64,000 nt of DNA from Streptomyces sp. GQFP (GCF_021545335.1 NZ_CP089312.1:3038001-3102000), one strand, 5' to 3'; shown: positions 27,101 to 36,339, counted from the stretch's first letter. Translations and numbers: made by a program. The notes: generated from the sequence alone by a model not told the origin.

Positions 27101-27650
27101 CGGCGTCGAGGGTCAGAAGGTCGCTGACGAGGTCCGGGAAGGAGCGGGTGAGCGCCGGGTACGGGCCGGGGGCCTCGCGCAGTACGCGCGCGGCGAGCTG
27201 GAAGCGGGTGGCGTCGGCGAGCAGGCGGGCGGTGGGTTCGAGGCCGATGCGCAGGCCGTGGTCGGTCAGGAGGCGGCCGGCGAAGGCGTGGTAGGTCGAG
27301 ATGACCGGTTCGCCGGGCGGGTTGTCGGGGTCGATGACGTCCGGGTCGGTGACGCCCGCCTTGACGAGCGCCTTGCGGACGCGTTCGGCGAGTTCACCGG
27401 CGGCCTTGTTGGTGAAGGTGAGGCCGAGCACCTGTTCGGGGGCGACCTGGCCGGTGCCGACGAGCCACACCACGCGTGCCGCCATCACCGTCGTCTTGCC
27501 CGACCCGGCTCCGGCCACGATCACCTGCGGGGCGGGCGGCGCGATGATGCAGGCCGTCTGCTCCGGGGTGAAGGGGATGCCGAGGAGCTCCTTGAGCTGC
27601 TCGGGGTCGCTGATACTGGCTGGCACGTGAGAGAGGCTAGCGGCGGCCAC
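24114..27650 (-). CDS. adnB: helicase-nuclease subunit AdnB
   Basis: 1178 residues from GTG 27648-27650; no clear ribosome site, so re-initiation after adnA (12-nt gap) is likely. The N-terminal SF1A motor has Walker A (VIVAGAGSGKTTVMAAR), Walker B (LLDEYQDTSVAQR), AIYGWRGA and HKSKGLEWDVV. A Pro/Asp-rich linker (about 860-960) leads to a RecB-family nuclease: GTRFHAWVESRFE, GRIDAV, EIVDWKTH and QLAVYRLAW. AdnAB resects double-strand ends for recombination in Actinobacteria that lack RecBCD-type systems. From memory the locus is essential in Streptomyces. Confidence 0.94.
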   Translation of the reverse strand: MAAASLSHVPASISDPEQLKELLGIPFTPEQTACIIAPPAPQVIVAGAGSGKTTVMAARVVWLVGTGQVAPEQVLGLTFTNKAAGELAERVRKALVKAGVTDPDVIDPDNPPGEPVISTYHAFAGRLLTDHGLRIGLEPTARLLADATRFQLAARVLREAPGPYPALTRSFPDLVSDLLTLDAELAEHLVRPEELRAYDAELLRALEGAKLTNADLRKVPETAAARRELTELVTRYRAAKRERDLLDFGDQIAHSATLARIPEVGRVLREEFRVVLLDEYQDTSVAQRVLLAGLFGSGTGHPVTAVGDPCQAIYGWRGASVANLDDFPEHFAHADGGSAARQSLSENRRSGGRLLDLANGLAEPLRAMHAGVEALRPAPGAERDGQVRCALLRTHAEEIDWLADSVAHLVRTGKAPGEIAVLCRTATDFAEIQGALVARDVPVEVVGLSGLLHLPEVADLVSVCEVLQDPGANASLVRLLTGPRWRIGPRDLALLGRRARFLVSHARVGDTDDPDRRLAEAVEGVDPSEVISLADALDTFLETSLRGEGDDDGLPFSPDARVRFARLAAELRDLRRSLSDPLMDVLHRVLAVTGLEVELSASPHALAARRRETLSNFLDVAASFAAHESEASLLAFLGFLRTAAQYEKGLDNALPGGENTVKVLTAHKSKGLEWDVVAVPGLVTGTFPSAQGREKWTSQAKVLPHELRGDTDTLPDIEAWDARGMKAFHEAMKDHQHTEELRLGYVTFTRPRSLLLGSGHWWGPSQKKPRGPSDFLQALYGHCAAGHGEIEAWADEPEEGEENPALHATTADQLWPLPLDDAAFRHRRAAAETVLAHLETLASHEDTHPAAAPDPDMYEDPDWPPPPDDDEIPYDGPLDEDTGFPTEHDADWDALTTDRPEPPTQTPPHARVPHTGHDHERPPTVPHARRHPAEADLTPEEARAVASWDRDLDALTGELLRARESVTDVPLPPSLTATQLMLLAADPDALAQELARPMPRPPRPAARRGTRFHAWVESRFEELQLPMLEPDELPGSDAEIADERDLENLKDAFEHTPYAHRTPYRVEAPFHLAIAGRVVRGRIDAVYKEGDGDEATYEIVDWKTHRAPTADPIQLAVYRLAWAEQQGVPPEAVGAAFLYVRSGEIVRPDLPDRAALERLLLEEPAAFEVPDEDVSAGR

Positions 27651-27662
27651 TGACAGTCGGTG

Positions 27663-30600
27663 TCACTCGACCACGTGCCGGCCTTCCGGGCGAGCGCTGC
27701 ACGAGGCCCGGAAGGAGCAGTGCGCGCAGTGCTGGCCGGCGGTCGGGGTGAAGCGTTCGTCGAGCACCTTGCCTGCGGCGGTGGCCAGCAGGTCGCCGAT
27801 CCACTCCCCCTCCGCGCCTTCCCCTGCCCCTCCTTCGAGCGGGGCCTGGGCCTGCACCTTGGGCAGGGTCTCGCCGCCGTCCCTTTTGGCGGCTCCCTGG
27901 CGCAGCTGGACCAGTTCGGCGCCGCCCGGTTCGGGGCGCACCCCGTCGAAGGCGTCGTCGACGGCGCCTTCGCGGACGGCGAGCTGGTAGACGGCGAGTT
28001 GGGGGTGGCGGGCCACCTCGGCGGCGGTGGGCGCCTGTTTGCCGGTCTTGAAGTCGACCACGTAGGCGCGGCCCTCGCCGTCGGTCTCGACGCGGTCCAT
28101 GGAACCGCGGATGCGCACTTCGTAGTCGCCGGCCCCGAGGGTCACGTCGAAGTCGTGCTCGCTCGCGACGGGGGTGCGGCCGGTGCGGCTGGAGTCGACG
28201 TGCCACGTCAGGAAGCGTTCGAGCGCCACGCGCGCGTGCTCCTTCTCCTGCGCCGACTTCCACGGCGCGTCGAAGGCGAGCGCGTTCCACACGGAGTCGA
28301 GGCGTTCCATGAGGACGTCGAGGTCGGCGGGGGTGTGTCCGGAGGCGACCTCGTCGGCCAGGACGTGCACGACGTTGCCGAATCCCTGGGCGGCGGTCGC
28401 GGGGGCGTCGGCCTTCACCTCGCGGCCCAGGAACCACTGCAGGGCGCAGGTGTTGGCGAGTTGGTCGAGGGCGCTGCCGGACAGCACGACGGGCTGGTCG
28501 CGGTCGCGCAGCGGGACCTTGCTCTCGGTGGGCTCGTACATGCCCCACCACCGGTGGGGATGGGCGGACGGCACGAGTGGGCGGCTGTCCTCGTCGGTGA
28601 GCGCGGCGAGCCGGGCCAGGCGGCGGGCGGCGGCCTCCCTCAGAGGGCCGGAGACGCGCGGGTCGACCGTGGTGGCGCGCAGTTCGGCGACCAGGGCGGC
28701 GACGGAGAGGGGGCGGCGCGGGCGGCCCGTCACGTCCTTGGGTTCGACGCCGAGTTCGGTGAGGAAGCGGGAGGGCTGGTCCCCGTCGTCGGCGGGAGCC
28801 TTCACCGCGGTGACGACCAGGCGTTCACGCGCGCGCGTGGCGACCACGTAGAACAACCGCCGTTCCTCGGCGAGCAGTGCTCCCGGGGTGAGCGGTTCGG
28901 CGAGGCCGTCGCGGCCGATGCGGTCTGCCTCCAGGAGGGAGCCGCGGCGGCGCAGGTCGGGCCACAGTCCCTCCTGGACGCCGGCGACGACCACGAGGCG
29001 CCATTGGAGACCCTTGGAGCGGTGCGCGGTCATCAGGCGCACGGCGTCGGGGCGTACGGCACGGCGGGTGAGGGTGTCGGCGGCGATGTCCTCGGCGTCG
29101 ATCTCCTCCAGGAAGTTGAGGGCGCCCCGGCCTCCGGTGCGCTCCTCCGCGCGCGCGGAGGTCGCGAACAGCGCGCACACGGCGTCGAGGTCCCGGTCGG
29201 CGTTGCGTCCGGCCGCACCGCCGCGCCGGGCGGCCCGCTCCAGCCGCGTCGGCCAGGGCGTGCCGTTCCACAGGTCCCAGATGGCCTCCTCAGCCGTGCC
29301 GCCGCCCGCGAGGCGCTCACGTGCCTTCCTGAGCAGCGCGCCGAGACGCTGGGCACCGCGCGCGTACGTCGGATCGTGGGCGACGAGGCGTTCCGGTTCG
29401 GCCAGCGCGCGGGCGAGGAGTTCGTCCGAGGGCGGCGGTACGGGGTTGCCCCCGGCCCGCTCCTCCTCGCGCAGGGCGCGGCCGAGGCGGCGCAGATCAG
29501 CGGCGTCCATGCCTGCGAGGGGGGAGGTGAGGAGCGTCAGAGCGGTCTCCGTGCCGAGCCAGGCGGTGTCTCCCGGCACGGCGGCGTCGGCGTCCTCCGC
29601 CCCTTCGGCGCCCGTCCCCTCGTCCGTGCCGGATGCCTCCGCCGTGGCCACCGCCCTGAGTGCCGTCAGGAGTGGTGCCACCGCCGGTTCGTGGCGCAGG
29701 GGCAGGTCGTCGCCGTCGATGTCCAGGGGGACCCCGGCGGCCGTGAGGGCGCGCCGGACCGTGGGGATCGTCCGGCCGCCGGCCCGCACCAGGACGGCCA
29801 TCTCGCCCCAGGGGACACCGTCCTCCAGGTGTGCGCGGCGGAGGATGTCGCCGATGTTGTCCAGTTCCGTGCCGGCCGTCGGGTACGTGCAGACCTCGAC
29901 ACGGCCCCCGTCGCGGACCGGGGCGAGTGCGCGGTGGGCGCGGACCTTCTCGGCCGGGAGGCGGGTCAGTGGCATGCGCTGGGTGAGGAGACGGGTGGCG
30001 GTCAGCGGGACGGCGGCGGAGCGGCGGGACGTCCTGAGGACCTCGACCGGCGCGGGGCGGCCGTCCGCGCGCGGGAAGGCCGCCGGGAAGTCCAGGATGC
30101 CGTTGACATCCGCGCCGCGGAACGCGTAGATCGACTGGTCGGGGTCGCCGAGGGCGACGAGTGTCCGGCCGCCCCCTGCGAGCGCGTGCAGCAGCCGCAC
30201 CTGGGCCGGGTCGGTGTCCTGGTACTCGTCCACGTAGACGGCGTCGTAGCGGGCGGCGAGCTGTCCGGCGGTGTCGGGACGGTCGGCGAGGAGCACCGCG
30301 CGGTGCACGAGTTCCGCGTAGTCGAGCACCCCTTGCATGTCGAGCACGTCGAGGTACTCGGCGAGGAACGCGGCGGCGGCACGCCAGTCGGGGCGGCCGA
30401 TGCGCCGCGCGAAGGCGTCCAGGGCGTCCGGGCCGAGGCCCAGTTCTCGACTGCGGGCGAGGACCGCGCGGACCTCGTCGGCGAAGCCTCGGGTGGTGAG
30501 GCAGGCGCGCAGTTCGTCCGGCCAGCGCACATGGGCGAGGCCGAGCCGCTCCAGGTCGGGCTGGCCGGCGAGCAGCCCGCGTACGGCCACGTCCTGTTCG

Positions 30601-31028
30601 GGGCCGGAGAGGAGCCGCAGGGGCTCCACGAACAGCTCGCTGTCCTGGTGGGCGCGGACCAGGGCGTAGCAGAAGGAGTGGAAGGTGGTCGCGCGGGGAG
30701 CGCGGGCGGCGCCGATGCGCAGCGCCATCCGGTCGCGCAGTTCGACGGCCGCCTTGCGGCTGAACGTCAGCACGAGGATCCGCTCGGGGTCCCCGCCCCG
30801 GGCGATGCGGGCCGCCACGGCCTCGACGAGGGTGGTGGTTTTTCCGGTACCCGGGCCCGCGAGGACGAGCAGTGGTCCCCGCGCGTGGTCAACCACCGCG
30901 CGCTGTGCGGCGTCCAGACGAGGGGGGTCCTGCCGCGTGGGCGGGGTACGCACCAGTCGGTAAGCGCCACGGTCCCCCTGTCGCACCTGAGGGTGCGACA
31001 GGCGCCTGGTGGAGGAAGAGGAGCTCAC
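27663..31028 (-). CDS. adnA: helicase-nuclease subunit AdnA
   Basis: 1121 residues from GTG 31026-31028. Motor motifs: LAGPGTGKTTTLVEA, YVDEYQDTDPAQ, QSIYAFRGADVNG and MTAHRSKGLQWRLVV; the Walker A lysine is retained. The C-terminal RecB-like nuclease has NVVHVLADE, GSMDRV, YVVDFKTGK and QLAVYQLA, framed by four Cys (CALQW, then CAHCSFRASC) that fit an AddB-type [4Fe-4S] staple. A GC-rich hairpin lies within codons 10-18, so a start downstream (for example GTG near 30950) is possible. It forms an operon with adnB. Confidence 0.94.
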   Translation of the reverse strand: MSSSSSTRRLSHPQVRQGDRGAYRLVRTPPTRQDPPRLDAAQRAVVDHARGPLLVLAGPGTGKTTTLVEAVAARIARGGDPERILVLTFSRKAAVELRDRMALRIGAARAPRATTFHSFCYALVRAHQDSELFVEPLRLLSGPEQDVAVRGLLAGQPDLERLGLAHVRWPDELRACLTTRGFADEVRAVLARSRELGLGPDALDAFARRIGRPDWRAAAAFLAEYLDVLDMQGVLDYAELVHRAVLLADRPDTAGQLAARYDAVYVDEYQDTDPAQVRLLHALAGGGRTLVALGDPDQSIYAFRGADVNGILDFPAAFPRADGRPAPVEVLRTSRRSAAVPLTATRLLTQRMPLTRLPAEKVRAHRALAPVRDGGRVEVCTYPTAGTELDNIGDILRRAHLEDGVPWGEMAVLVRAGGRTIPTVRRALTAAGVPLDIDGDDLPLRHEPAVAPLLTALRAVATAEASGTDEGTGAEGAEDADAAVPGDTAWLGTETALTLLTSPLAGMDAADLRRLGRALREEERAGGNPVPPPSDELLARALAEPERLVAHDPTYARGAQRLGALLRKARERLAGGGTAEEAIWDLWNGTPWPTRLERAARRGGAAGRNADRDLDAVCALFATSARAEERTGGRGALNFLEEIDAEDIAADTLTRRAVRPDAVRLMTAHRSKGLQWRLVVVAGVQEGLWPDLRRRGSLLEADRIGRDGLAEPLTPGALLAEERRLFYVVATRARERLVVTAVKAPADDGDQPSRFLTELGVEPKDVTGRPRRPLSVAALVAELRATTVDPRVSGPLREAAARRLARLAALTDEDSRPLVPSAHPHRWWGMYEPTESKVPLRDRDQPVVLSGSALDQLANTCALQWFLGREVKADAPATAAQGFGNVVHVLADEVASGHTPADLDVLMERLDSVWNALAFDAPWKSAQEKEHARVALERFLTWHVDSSRTGRTPVASEHDFDVTLGAGDYEVRIRGSMDRVETDGEGRAYVVDFKTGKQAPTAAEVARHPQLAVYQLAVREGAVDDAFDGVRPEPGGAELVQLRQGAAKRDGGETLPKVQAQAPLEGGAGEGAEGEWIGDLLATAAGKVLDERFTPTAGQHCAHCSFRASCSARPEGRHVVE

Positions 31029-31285
31029 GTGGTTCGCCGGTCCTGGTGGGTGTGCTGGTTGGACGACCGTCGTGTGTGGAGGACGGTGGCCGGGAGGTGA
31101 GGGGGACAGGTGCAGCCGACGCTACGCCGACGGGCGGTTCGGAAGCAGGGCTTCCGCTTGTTCCCTCCCGCCCCGAGCGCCACTGCGGCCCCTTGCCCCA
31201 CGAACGTACGCCATGGCACGGACGTGCCGGTTTTACCCCGTACGGGCCACAGGTTCCCCTGACGCCCGCCCGATGGCGGAAGCTG

Positions 31286-31651
31286 TCAGGTGTGACCCTC
31301 CGCCGGCTCGCCGCCGTCCCACCGCGCGCGTCTCATGTCGAGGCGCGGCAGATGTCCCTCTGCGGCTCTGCTCGCCTCCTTCAGAGGCGTGCCCTCCGCG
31401 CGGTAGTGATCGAGGGCCTCCAGTTCGTGGCCCGGGAGCAGGGCACCGTCCGCGCGGACGACCCGCCACCACGGAACGGCTCCTCCATAGAGGGCCATCA
31501 CGCGCCCGACCTGGCGCGGTCCGCCCTCCTCCAGCCACTCGGCCACATCGCCATACGTCATGACACGCCCGGGCGGGATCAGTTCCGCGGCCTCCAGGAC
31601 CCGCTCGGCGTACTCCGGCAGGGCGTCCGCCGGAAGGCTCTCGTTGCTCAT
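31286..31651 (-). CDS. alkyltransferase-like (ATL) DNA-binding protein
   Basis: 121 residues from ATG 31649-31651; another ATG lies three codons upstream. It matches the C-terminal DNA-binding domain of O6-alkylguanine-DNA alkyltransferase (IPPGRVMTYGDVAEWL, GRVMA), but the PCHR active site is replaced by PWWRVVRADG, so the alkyl-accepting Cys is absent. ATL proteins bind O6-alkylguanine, flip it and flag it for nucleotide-excision repair. Position next to adnAB adds to a repair-gene cluster. Confidence 0.9.
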   Translation of the reverse strand: MSNESLPADALPEYAERVLEAAELIPPGRVMTYGDVAEWLEEGGPRQVGRVMALYGGAVPWWRVVRADGALLPGHELEALDHYRAEGTPLKEASRAAEGHLPRLDMRRARWDGGEPAEGHT

Positions 31652-31836
31652 CCGGCCCATCCTGCCCCACCCCACCGACAATGTGACGAGGCGGCGACCG
31701 TGGGTATTCCTCGCCCCGGAGCGGCGCTTGCGGCAGACTGTGCGCCCCCGCACTGCACCCTGATGCCCCTGTGTGTCAGTGGGGCATGCCACCATCGTGC
31801 GGGCGGTGACCGGTGATACGAGACCAAGAAGAGACC

Positions 31837-34575
31837 ATGAAGCAGCAGGGCGTGCACCCCGAAGACGCGGAGGGCACCTCTGAGGTCTCGTCGCGCCCCG
31901 GTGCCGACGGCACCGGTCACGAGCCCGAGCGGACACCGGCCGACCCGGCCACCGACTGCGCCGACGACGACCCCCACGCCGAAGAGGTCGAGGGCGACGA
32001 ACCGCTGCTCCCCGCGCGCGTACACCGTCCCTCCGACCTCATGCGGCTTCTGGCGGGTGTCTTCGCGGTCGTCGTCCTGCTCGCGATCGCCGCGTTCGCG
32101 CACGGCACCACCTCGGGGCTCGAACAGGACATCAACAAGGGCACCGGCCAGGCGCCCGACCTGCTGATCAAGATCGCGGGTCTGGCGTCGAGCATCGCGA
32201 TCCTCCTGGTGCCGGTCGCCTTCGCGATCGAGCGGCTGATCAAGCGGGACGGGCTGCGGATCGCCGACGGCGTCCTCGCGGCGGTCCTCGCGCACGGGGT
32301 GACCCTCGCCACCGACCTGTGGGTCGCCAAGGCCGCCCCGGACTCCATCCAGGAGGCGCTGACCCAGCCCTCCCCCGGCGACATCACCGCCCTCACCGAC
32401 CCCGTGCACGGCTATCTCGCGCCGGTCATCGCGTACATGACGGCCGTCGGCATGTCCCGGCGGCCGCGCTGGCGCGCCGTCCTGTGGGTGGTGCTGCTGC
32501 TCGACGCCTTCTCGATGCTGGTCACCGGCTACACGACACCGTTCTCGATCATCCTGACGGTGCTGATCGGCTGGTCGGTGGCGTACGGGACGCTGTACGC
32601 GGTCGGCTCGCCGAACGTGCGCCCCACGGGGCGCAACCTGATGGCGGGCCTGCGGCACGTCGGTTTCCGCCCGGTGAGCGCGGCCCGTGAGGAGGTGCCG
32701 GAGGCGACGGACAGCGGTGACCGGGGCCGGCGCTACTTCGTCACCCTGGAGGACGGCCCTCCGCTGGACGTCACCGTGGTCGACCGGGAGCAACAGGCGC
32801 AGGGCTTCTTCTACCGCATGTGGCGCAACATCACGCTGCGTGGCCTGGCCACCCGCAGCAGCCTCCAGTCGCTGCGCCAGGCCCTGGAGCAGGAGGCTCT
32901 CCTCGCGTACGCGGCGATCGCCGCCGGGGCCAACGCGCCCAAGCTGATCGCGACCTCGGAACTCGGCCCCGACGCCGTGATGCTCGTCTACGAGCACACC
33001 GGGGGCCGCACGCTCGACTCGCTGGACGACGAGGACATCACCGACGAGCTGCTGCGCAACACCTGGCATCAGGTGAAGGCGCTGCAGTCGCGGCGCATCG
33101 CGCATCGCAGACTCGTCGCCGACGCGATCCTGGTGGATCGTTCCGGCAAGGTGATCCTCACGGACCTCCGGGTCGGCGAGATCGCCGCCGGGGACCTGCT
33201 GCTGCGCATGGACATCGCCCAGCTCGTGTCGACACTGGGCCTGCGTGTGGGCGCCGAACGCGCGGTGGCTTCGGCGGTCGGGGTGCTCGGCCCGGACGCG
33301 GTGGCGGACTGTCTGCCGATGCTCCAGCCCATCGCGCTGTCCCGCTCCACGCGCGCGACGCTGCGCAAACTCGCCCGCGAGCGCGCCCAGCGTCAGCGCG
33401 AGGCGGTCCTGGAGGCGTCCCAGCAGGCCAGGCAGGCCCGTCTGGAGGCGGCCCACGCCGACACCGGGCCCGTCGTCGTACTGGAGAAGCCCGGCAAGAA
33501 GGCCGTACGGGCGGAGCAGCGGGCCGAGAAGCGGGCCCTCGACGAGGCCCTGGAAGGGGCCCGCGAGGAGGATCTGCTCACCCAGATCCGCCACCAGGTG
33601 CTGCTGATCAGACCGCAGGCACCGGTCGAACCGGCCCGGCTGGAGCGGGTGAGACCGCGCACGCTGATCAGCTTCATCGCCGGCGCGTTCGGCGCGTACT
33701 TCCTGCTCTCCCAGCTCACCCATATCGAGTTCGGCACCCTGTTCGACAACGCCGAGTGGGGCTGGGTCATCGCGGCTGTGCTGTTCTCGGCGCTGAGTTA
33801 CTTCGCCGCGGCGATGAGTCTGCTGGGCTTCGTACCCGAGCGGGTGCCGTTCATGCGGACCGTGGCCGCGCAGGTCGCCGGGTCCTTCGTGAAGATCGTG
33901 GCGCCCGCCGCGGTGGGCGGCGTGGCCCTCAACACGCGGTTCCTGCAACGCGCGGGGGTGCGGCCGGGGCTCGCGGTGGCCAGTGTCGGCGCGTCGCAGC
34001 TGTTCGGGCTCGGCTGCCACATCCTGATGCTGCTGTCGTTCGGTTATCTGACCGGTACCGAGAAGACGCCGTCGCTGTCGCCGTCCCGGACGGTCATCGC
34101 GGGTCTGCTGACCGTCGCTGTGCTCGTCCTCGTGGTGACCTCGGTGCCGTTCCTGCGGAAATTCGTCGTCACGCGCGTGCGGTCGCTGTTCGCCGGTGTC
34201 GTACCGCGCATGCTGGACGTCCTCCAGCGGCCCCAGAAGCTGGTCACCGGCATCGGCGGCATGCTGCTGCTGACCGCGTGCTTCGTGATGTGTCTGGACG
34301 CGTCGATCCGCGCGTTCGGCGACGAGACGACCTCCCTCAGCCTCGCCAGCGTCGCCGTCGTCTTCCTCGCCGGCAACGCGCTGGGGTCCGCGGCACCGAC
34401 CCCCGGTGGTGTGGGCGCGGTCGAGGCGACCCTGACCGTCGGTCTGATCGCCGTCGGCCTCCCCAAGGAGGTCGCGGCCCCGGCCGTGCTGCTCTACCGG
34501 CTGCTGACCCTGTGGATTCCGGTGCTGCCGGGCTGGCTGTTCTTCAACCATCTGACGCGGAAGGGTTCCCTCTAG
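31837..34575 (+). CDS. membrane protein: kinase-like domain plus LPG-synthase TM (UPF0104) domain
   Basis: 912 residues from ATG 31837 (GAAGAGA site); GTG 31813 would add eight. An acidic N-terminus is followed by about six membrane helices (about 65-255), then a cytosolic domain resembling an ABC1/RIO kinase (LVYEHTGGRTLDSL; HRRLVADAILVDRSGKVI; LTDLRVGEI), a charged linker, and a second set of helices (about 610-905) of the lysylphosphatidylglycerol synthase/YbhN flippase-like type (PAAVGGVALNTRFLQRAG, TPGGVGAVEA). No acyl-tRNA transfer domain is present, so lipid transport or sensing is more likely than lipid aminoacylation. Confidence 0.87.
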   Translation: MKQQGVHPEDAEGTSEVSSRPGADGTGHEPERTPADPATDCADDDPHAEEVEGDEPLLPARVHRPSDLMRLLAGVFAVVVLLAIAAFAHGTTSGLEQDINKGTGQAPDLLIKIAGLASSIAILLVPVAFAIERLIKRDGLRIADGVLAAVLAHGVTLATDLWVAKAAPDSIQEALTQPSPGDITALTDPVHGYLAPVIAYMTAVGMSRRPRWRAVLWVVLLLDAFSMLVTGYTTPFSIILTVLIGWSVAYGTLYAVGSPNVRPTGRNLMAGLRHVGFRPVSAAREEVPEATDSGDRGRRYFVTLEDGPPLDVTVVDREQQAQGFFYRMWRNITLRGLATRSSLQSLRQALEQEALLAYAAIAAGANAPKLIATSELGPDAVMLVYEHTGGRTLDSLDDEDITDELLRNTWHQVKALQSRRIAHRRLVADAILVDRSGKVILTDLRVGEIAAGDLLLRMDIAQLVSTLGLRVGAERAVASAVGVLGPDAVADCLPMLQPIALSRSTRATLRKLARERAQRQREAVLEASQQARQARLEAAHADTGPVVVLEKPGKKAVRAEQRAEKRALDEALEGAREEDLLTQIRHQVLLIRPQAPVEPARLERVRPRTLISFIAGAFGAYFLLSQLTHIEFGTLFDNAEWGWVIAAVLFSALSYFAAAMSLLGFVPERVPFMRTVAAQVAGSFVKIVAPAAVGGVALNTRFLQRAGVRPGLAVASVGASQLFGLGCHILMLLSFGYLTGTEKTPSLSPSRTVIAGLLTVAVLVLVVTSVPFLRKFVVTRVRSLFAGVVPRMLDVLQRPQKLVTGIGGMLLLTACFVMCLDASIRAFGDETTSLSLASVAVVFLAGNALGSAAPTPGGVGAVEATLTVGLIAVGLPKEVAAPAVLLYRLLTLWIPVLPGWLFFNHLTRKGSL

Positions 34576-34673
34576 GGAGCGCGGTTTCGGGTGGGTGCGC
34601 TCAAGGGCGTGCGCGGTACCTCGTACGGCTCGCGCCCCGAGCGCCCCGCCGGGTGCCACCGCAGGATGGGGGC

Positions 34674-36224
34674 ATGCCCAACCCCCTCCGGCCGCGTGCC
34701 GCTGCCCTGACGGTCACCGTCCTCCTGCTGGCCTCACTGGTGGCGGGGTGCAGCGACGACTCCGGCTCCACGGACGAGGACCTGTCGGCCCAGAAGCTGA
34801 GCTGGAAGGACTGTCCTGTGCCGTCCGAGTCGGAGGGCGGCGGCGATGCGCCGTCCCCGCTGCCGGGCGGCGACGACTGGCAGTGCGCCACCATGAAGGC
34901 GCCGCTGGACTGGGCCGAGCCGAAGGGCGACACGATCGGGCTCGCGCTGATCCGGGCGGAGGCGAGCGGCGCCGCGAGCAGGCGCATCGGATCCCTGATC
35001 TTCAACTTCGGCGGCCCCGGCGGCTCCGGGGTGACCACGCTCCCCGCGTTCGGCAAGGACTACACGGCCCTGCGCACGCGCTACGACCTGGTGAGCTTCG
35101 ACCCGCGCGGCGTCGGCCGCAGCGCCGGTGTGCGCTGCGAGGACAACGAACAGCTCGACGTCTACTTCCAGCAGGACGCGACGCCCGACAACGCCATCGA
35201 GCGCTCCGAGCTGCTGGACAACACCCGGGAGTTCAACGCGGCCTGCGAGAAGCACTCCAAGAAGGTGCTCCCGCATGTGCGCACCACCGACGCGGCCCGC
35301 GACATGGATCTGATGCGTCAGGTTCTGGGCGACGACAAGCTGTACTACTTCGGCATCTCGTACGGCACCGAACTCGGTGGCGTCTACGCACACCTGTTCC
35401 CCAAGAAGGTGGGCCGGGCCGTCTTCGACGCGGTAGTCGACCCGACCCAGACCCCCGAACAGGGCTCGCTCGGGCAGGCCAGGGGATTCCAGCTCGCGCT
35501 CGACAACTTCGCCGAGGACTGCACCTCGAAGACCAAGGACTGCCCGGTCGGCGACACCGTCCAGGACGTCGAGGACCGGATCGCCAAGCTCCTCAAGGAC
35601 CTCGACGCCAAACCGATCCCGGGCGTCTTCCCGCGCGAGCTGACCCAGAGCGCGGCGGCCAACGGCATCGCGCAAGCCCTGTACTCCCAAGAGTTCTGGC
35701 CCTATCTCACCGTAGGCCTTGAACAGGCGTACGACGGTGACGGCAAGGTCCTGATGCTGCTTTCCGACTCGATGAACGGGCGCAACCAGAACGGCGAGTA
35801 CAGCAACATCACCGCGGCGAACACCTCCATCAACTGCTCCGACGAGAAGCCGCGTTACACCGTCGCGGACGTCGAGGCGAGGCTGCCCGAATTCCGCGCC
35901 GCCTCGCCCCTGTTCGGTGACTTCATGGCCTGGTCCATGGTCAGCTGCACCGACTGGGCCGTGCCGGGCGCCGCCGACCACCCCGACGTCGACGCGACCG
36001 GATCGGCACCGATCCTCGTCGTCGGCAACACCGGCGACCCGGCCACGCCGTACGAGGGCGCGCGGAAAATGGTGGGAGCGCTGGGTGAGGGCGTCGGGGT
36101 CGAGCTGACGTACAAGGGGCAGGGGCACGGCGCGTACGACAGCGGGAACCGTTGTGTGCTGACGGCGGTGGACGGCTATCTGCTGAACGGGAAGGTACCG
36201 GCGGCCGGGACCGTCTGCTCCTAG
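34674..36224 (+). CDS. secreted tripeptidyl-aminopeptidase-like lipoprotein, copy 1
   Basis: 516 residues from ATG 34674. A lipoprotein signal (LLLASLVAGC, Cys at 25) anchors it outside the membrane. The alpha/beta-hydrolase core has an oxyanion strand (NFGGPGGSG), FDPRGVG, the nucleophile GISYGTELG, an Asp in VVGNTGDPATPYEGA and the His in GQGHGAY: the complete triad of the Streptomyces Tap family, which removes N-terminal tripeptides. Its twin follows 115 nt later. Likely nutrition or processing of extracellular proteins. Confidence 0.92.
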   Translation: MPNPLRPRAAALTVTVLLLASLVAGCSDDSGSTDEDLSAQKLSWKDCPVPSESEGGGDAPSPLPGGDDWQCATMKAPLDWAEPKGDTIGLALIRAEASGAASRRIGSLIFNFGGPGGSGVTTLPAFGKDYTALRTRYDLVSFDPRGVGRSAGVRCEDNEQLDVYFQQDATPDNAIERSELLDNTREFNAACEKHSKKVLPHVRTTDAARDMDLMRQVLGDDKLYYFGISYGTELGGVYAHLFPKKVGRAVFDAVVDPTQTPEQGSLGQARGFQLALDNFAEDCTSKTKDCPVGDTVQDVEDRIAKLLKDLDAKPIPGVFPRELTQSAAANGIAQALYSQEFWPYLTVGLEQAYDGDGKVLMLLSDSMNGRNQNGEYSNITAANTSINCSDEKPRYTVADVEARLPEFRAASPLFGDFMAWSMVSCTDWAVPGAADHPDVDATGSAPILVVGNTGDPATPYEGARKMVGALGEGVGVELTYKGQGHGAYDSGNRCVLTAVDGYLLNGKVPAAGTVCS

Positions 36225-36243
36225 AAAATCGCAGGTCAGAAGG

Positions 36244-36252
36244 TTATCCACA
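36244..36252 (+). promoter_or_regulatory. DnaA-box-like nonamer
   Basis: TTATCCACA, one mismatch from the Streptomyces consensus and identical to the classic E. coli box, lies in the gap before the second peptidase gene. Function is inference. Confidence 0.35.
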
Positions 36253-36339
36253 GGCTGAAACGGCCTCGGCGTGATCCGCCTACTATGGCCGGACCGCCAT
36301 CCGCTGACCGAGCGGAGGGCTCGCAGGGGGGAAGTGCGC

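Noticed and set aside
30977..31002. Terminator or riboswitch hairpin before adnA
   Set aside because: The 11-bp stem falls inside the first codons of the annotated gene; it may just reflect a wrong start choice, so no regulatory claim is made.
27660..31100. 1146-codon plus-strand open frame
   Set aside because: It mirrors adnA on the other strand and has no recognisable motif; adnA has full helicase and nuclease signatures.
31648..34659. 1003-codon minus-strand open frame
   Set aside because: Antisense to the kinase-like/LPG-synthase gene and His/Gln/Arg-rich in the way shadow frames are.
14363..36252. Replication origin suggested by DnaA boxes
   Set aside because: Only single scattered nonamers are present; oriC needs a cluster and the dnaA-dnaN neighbourhood.
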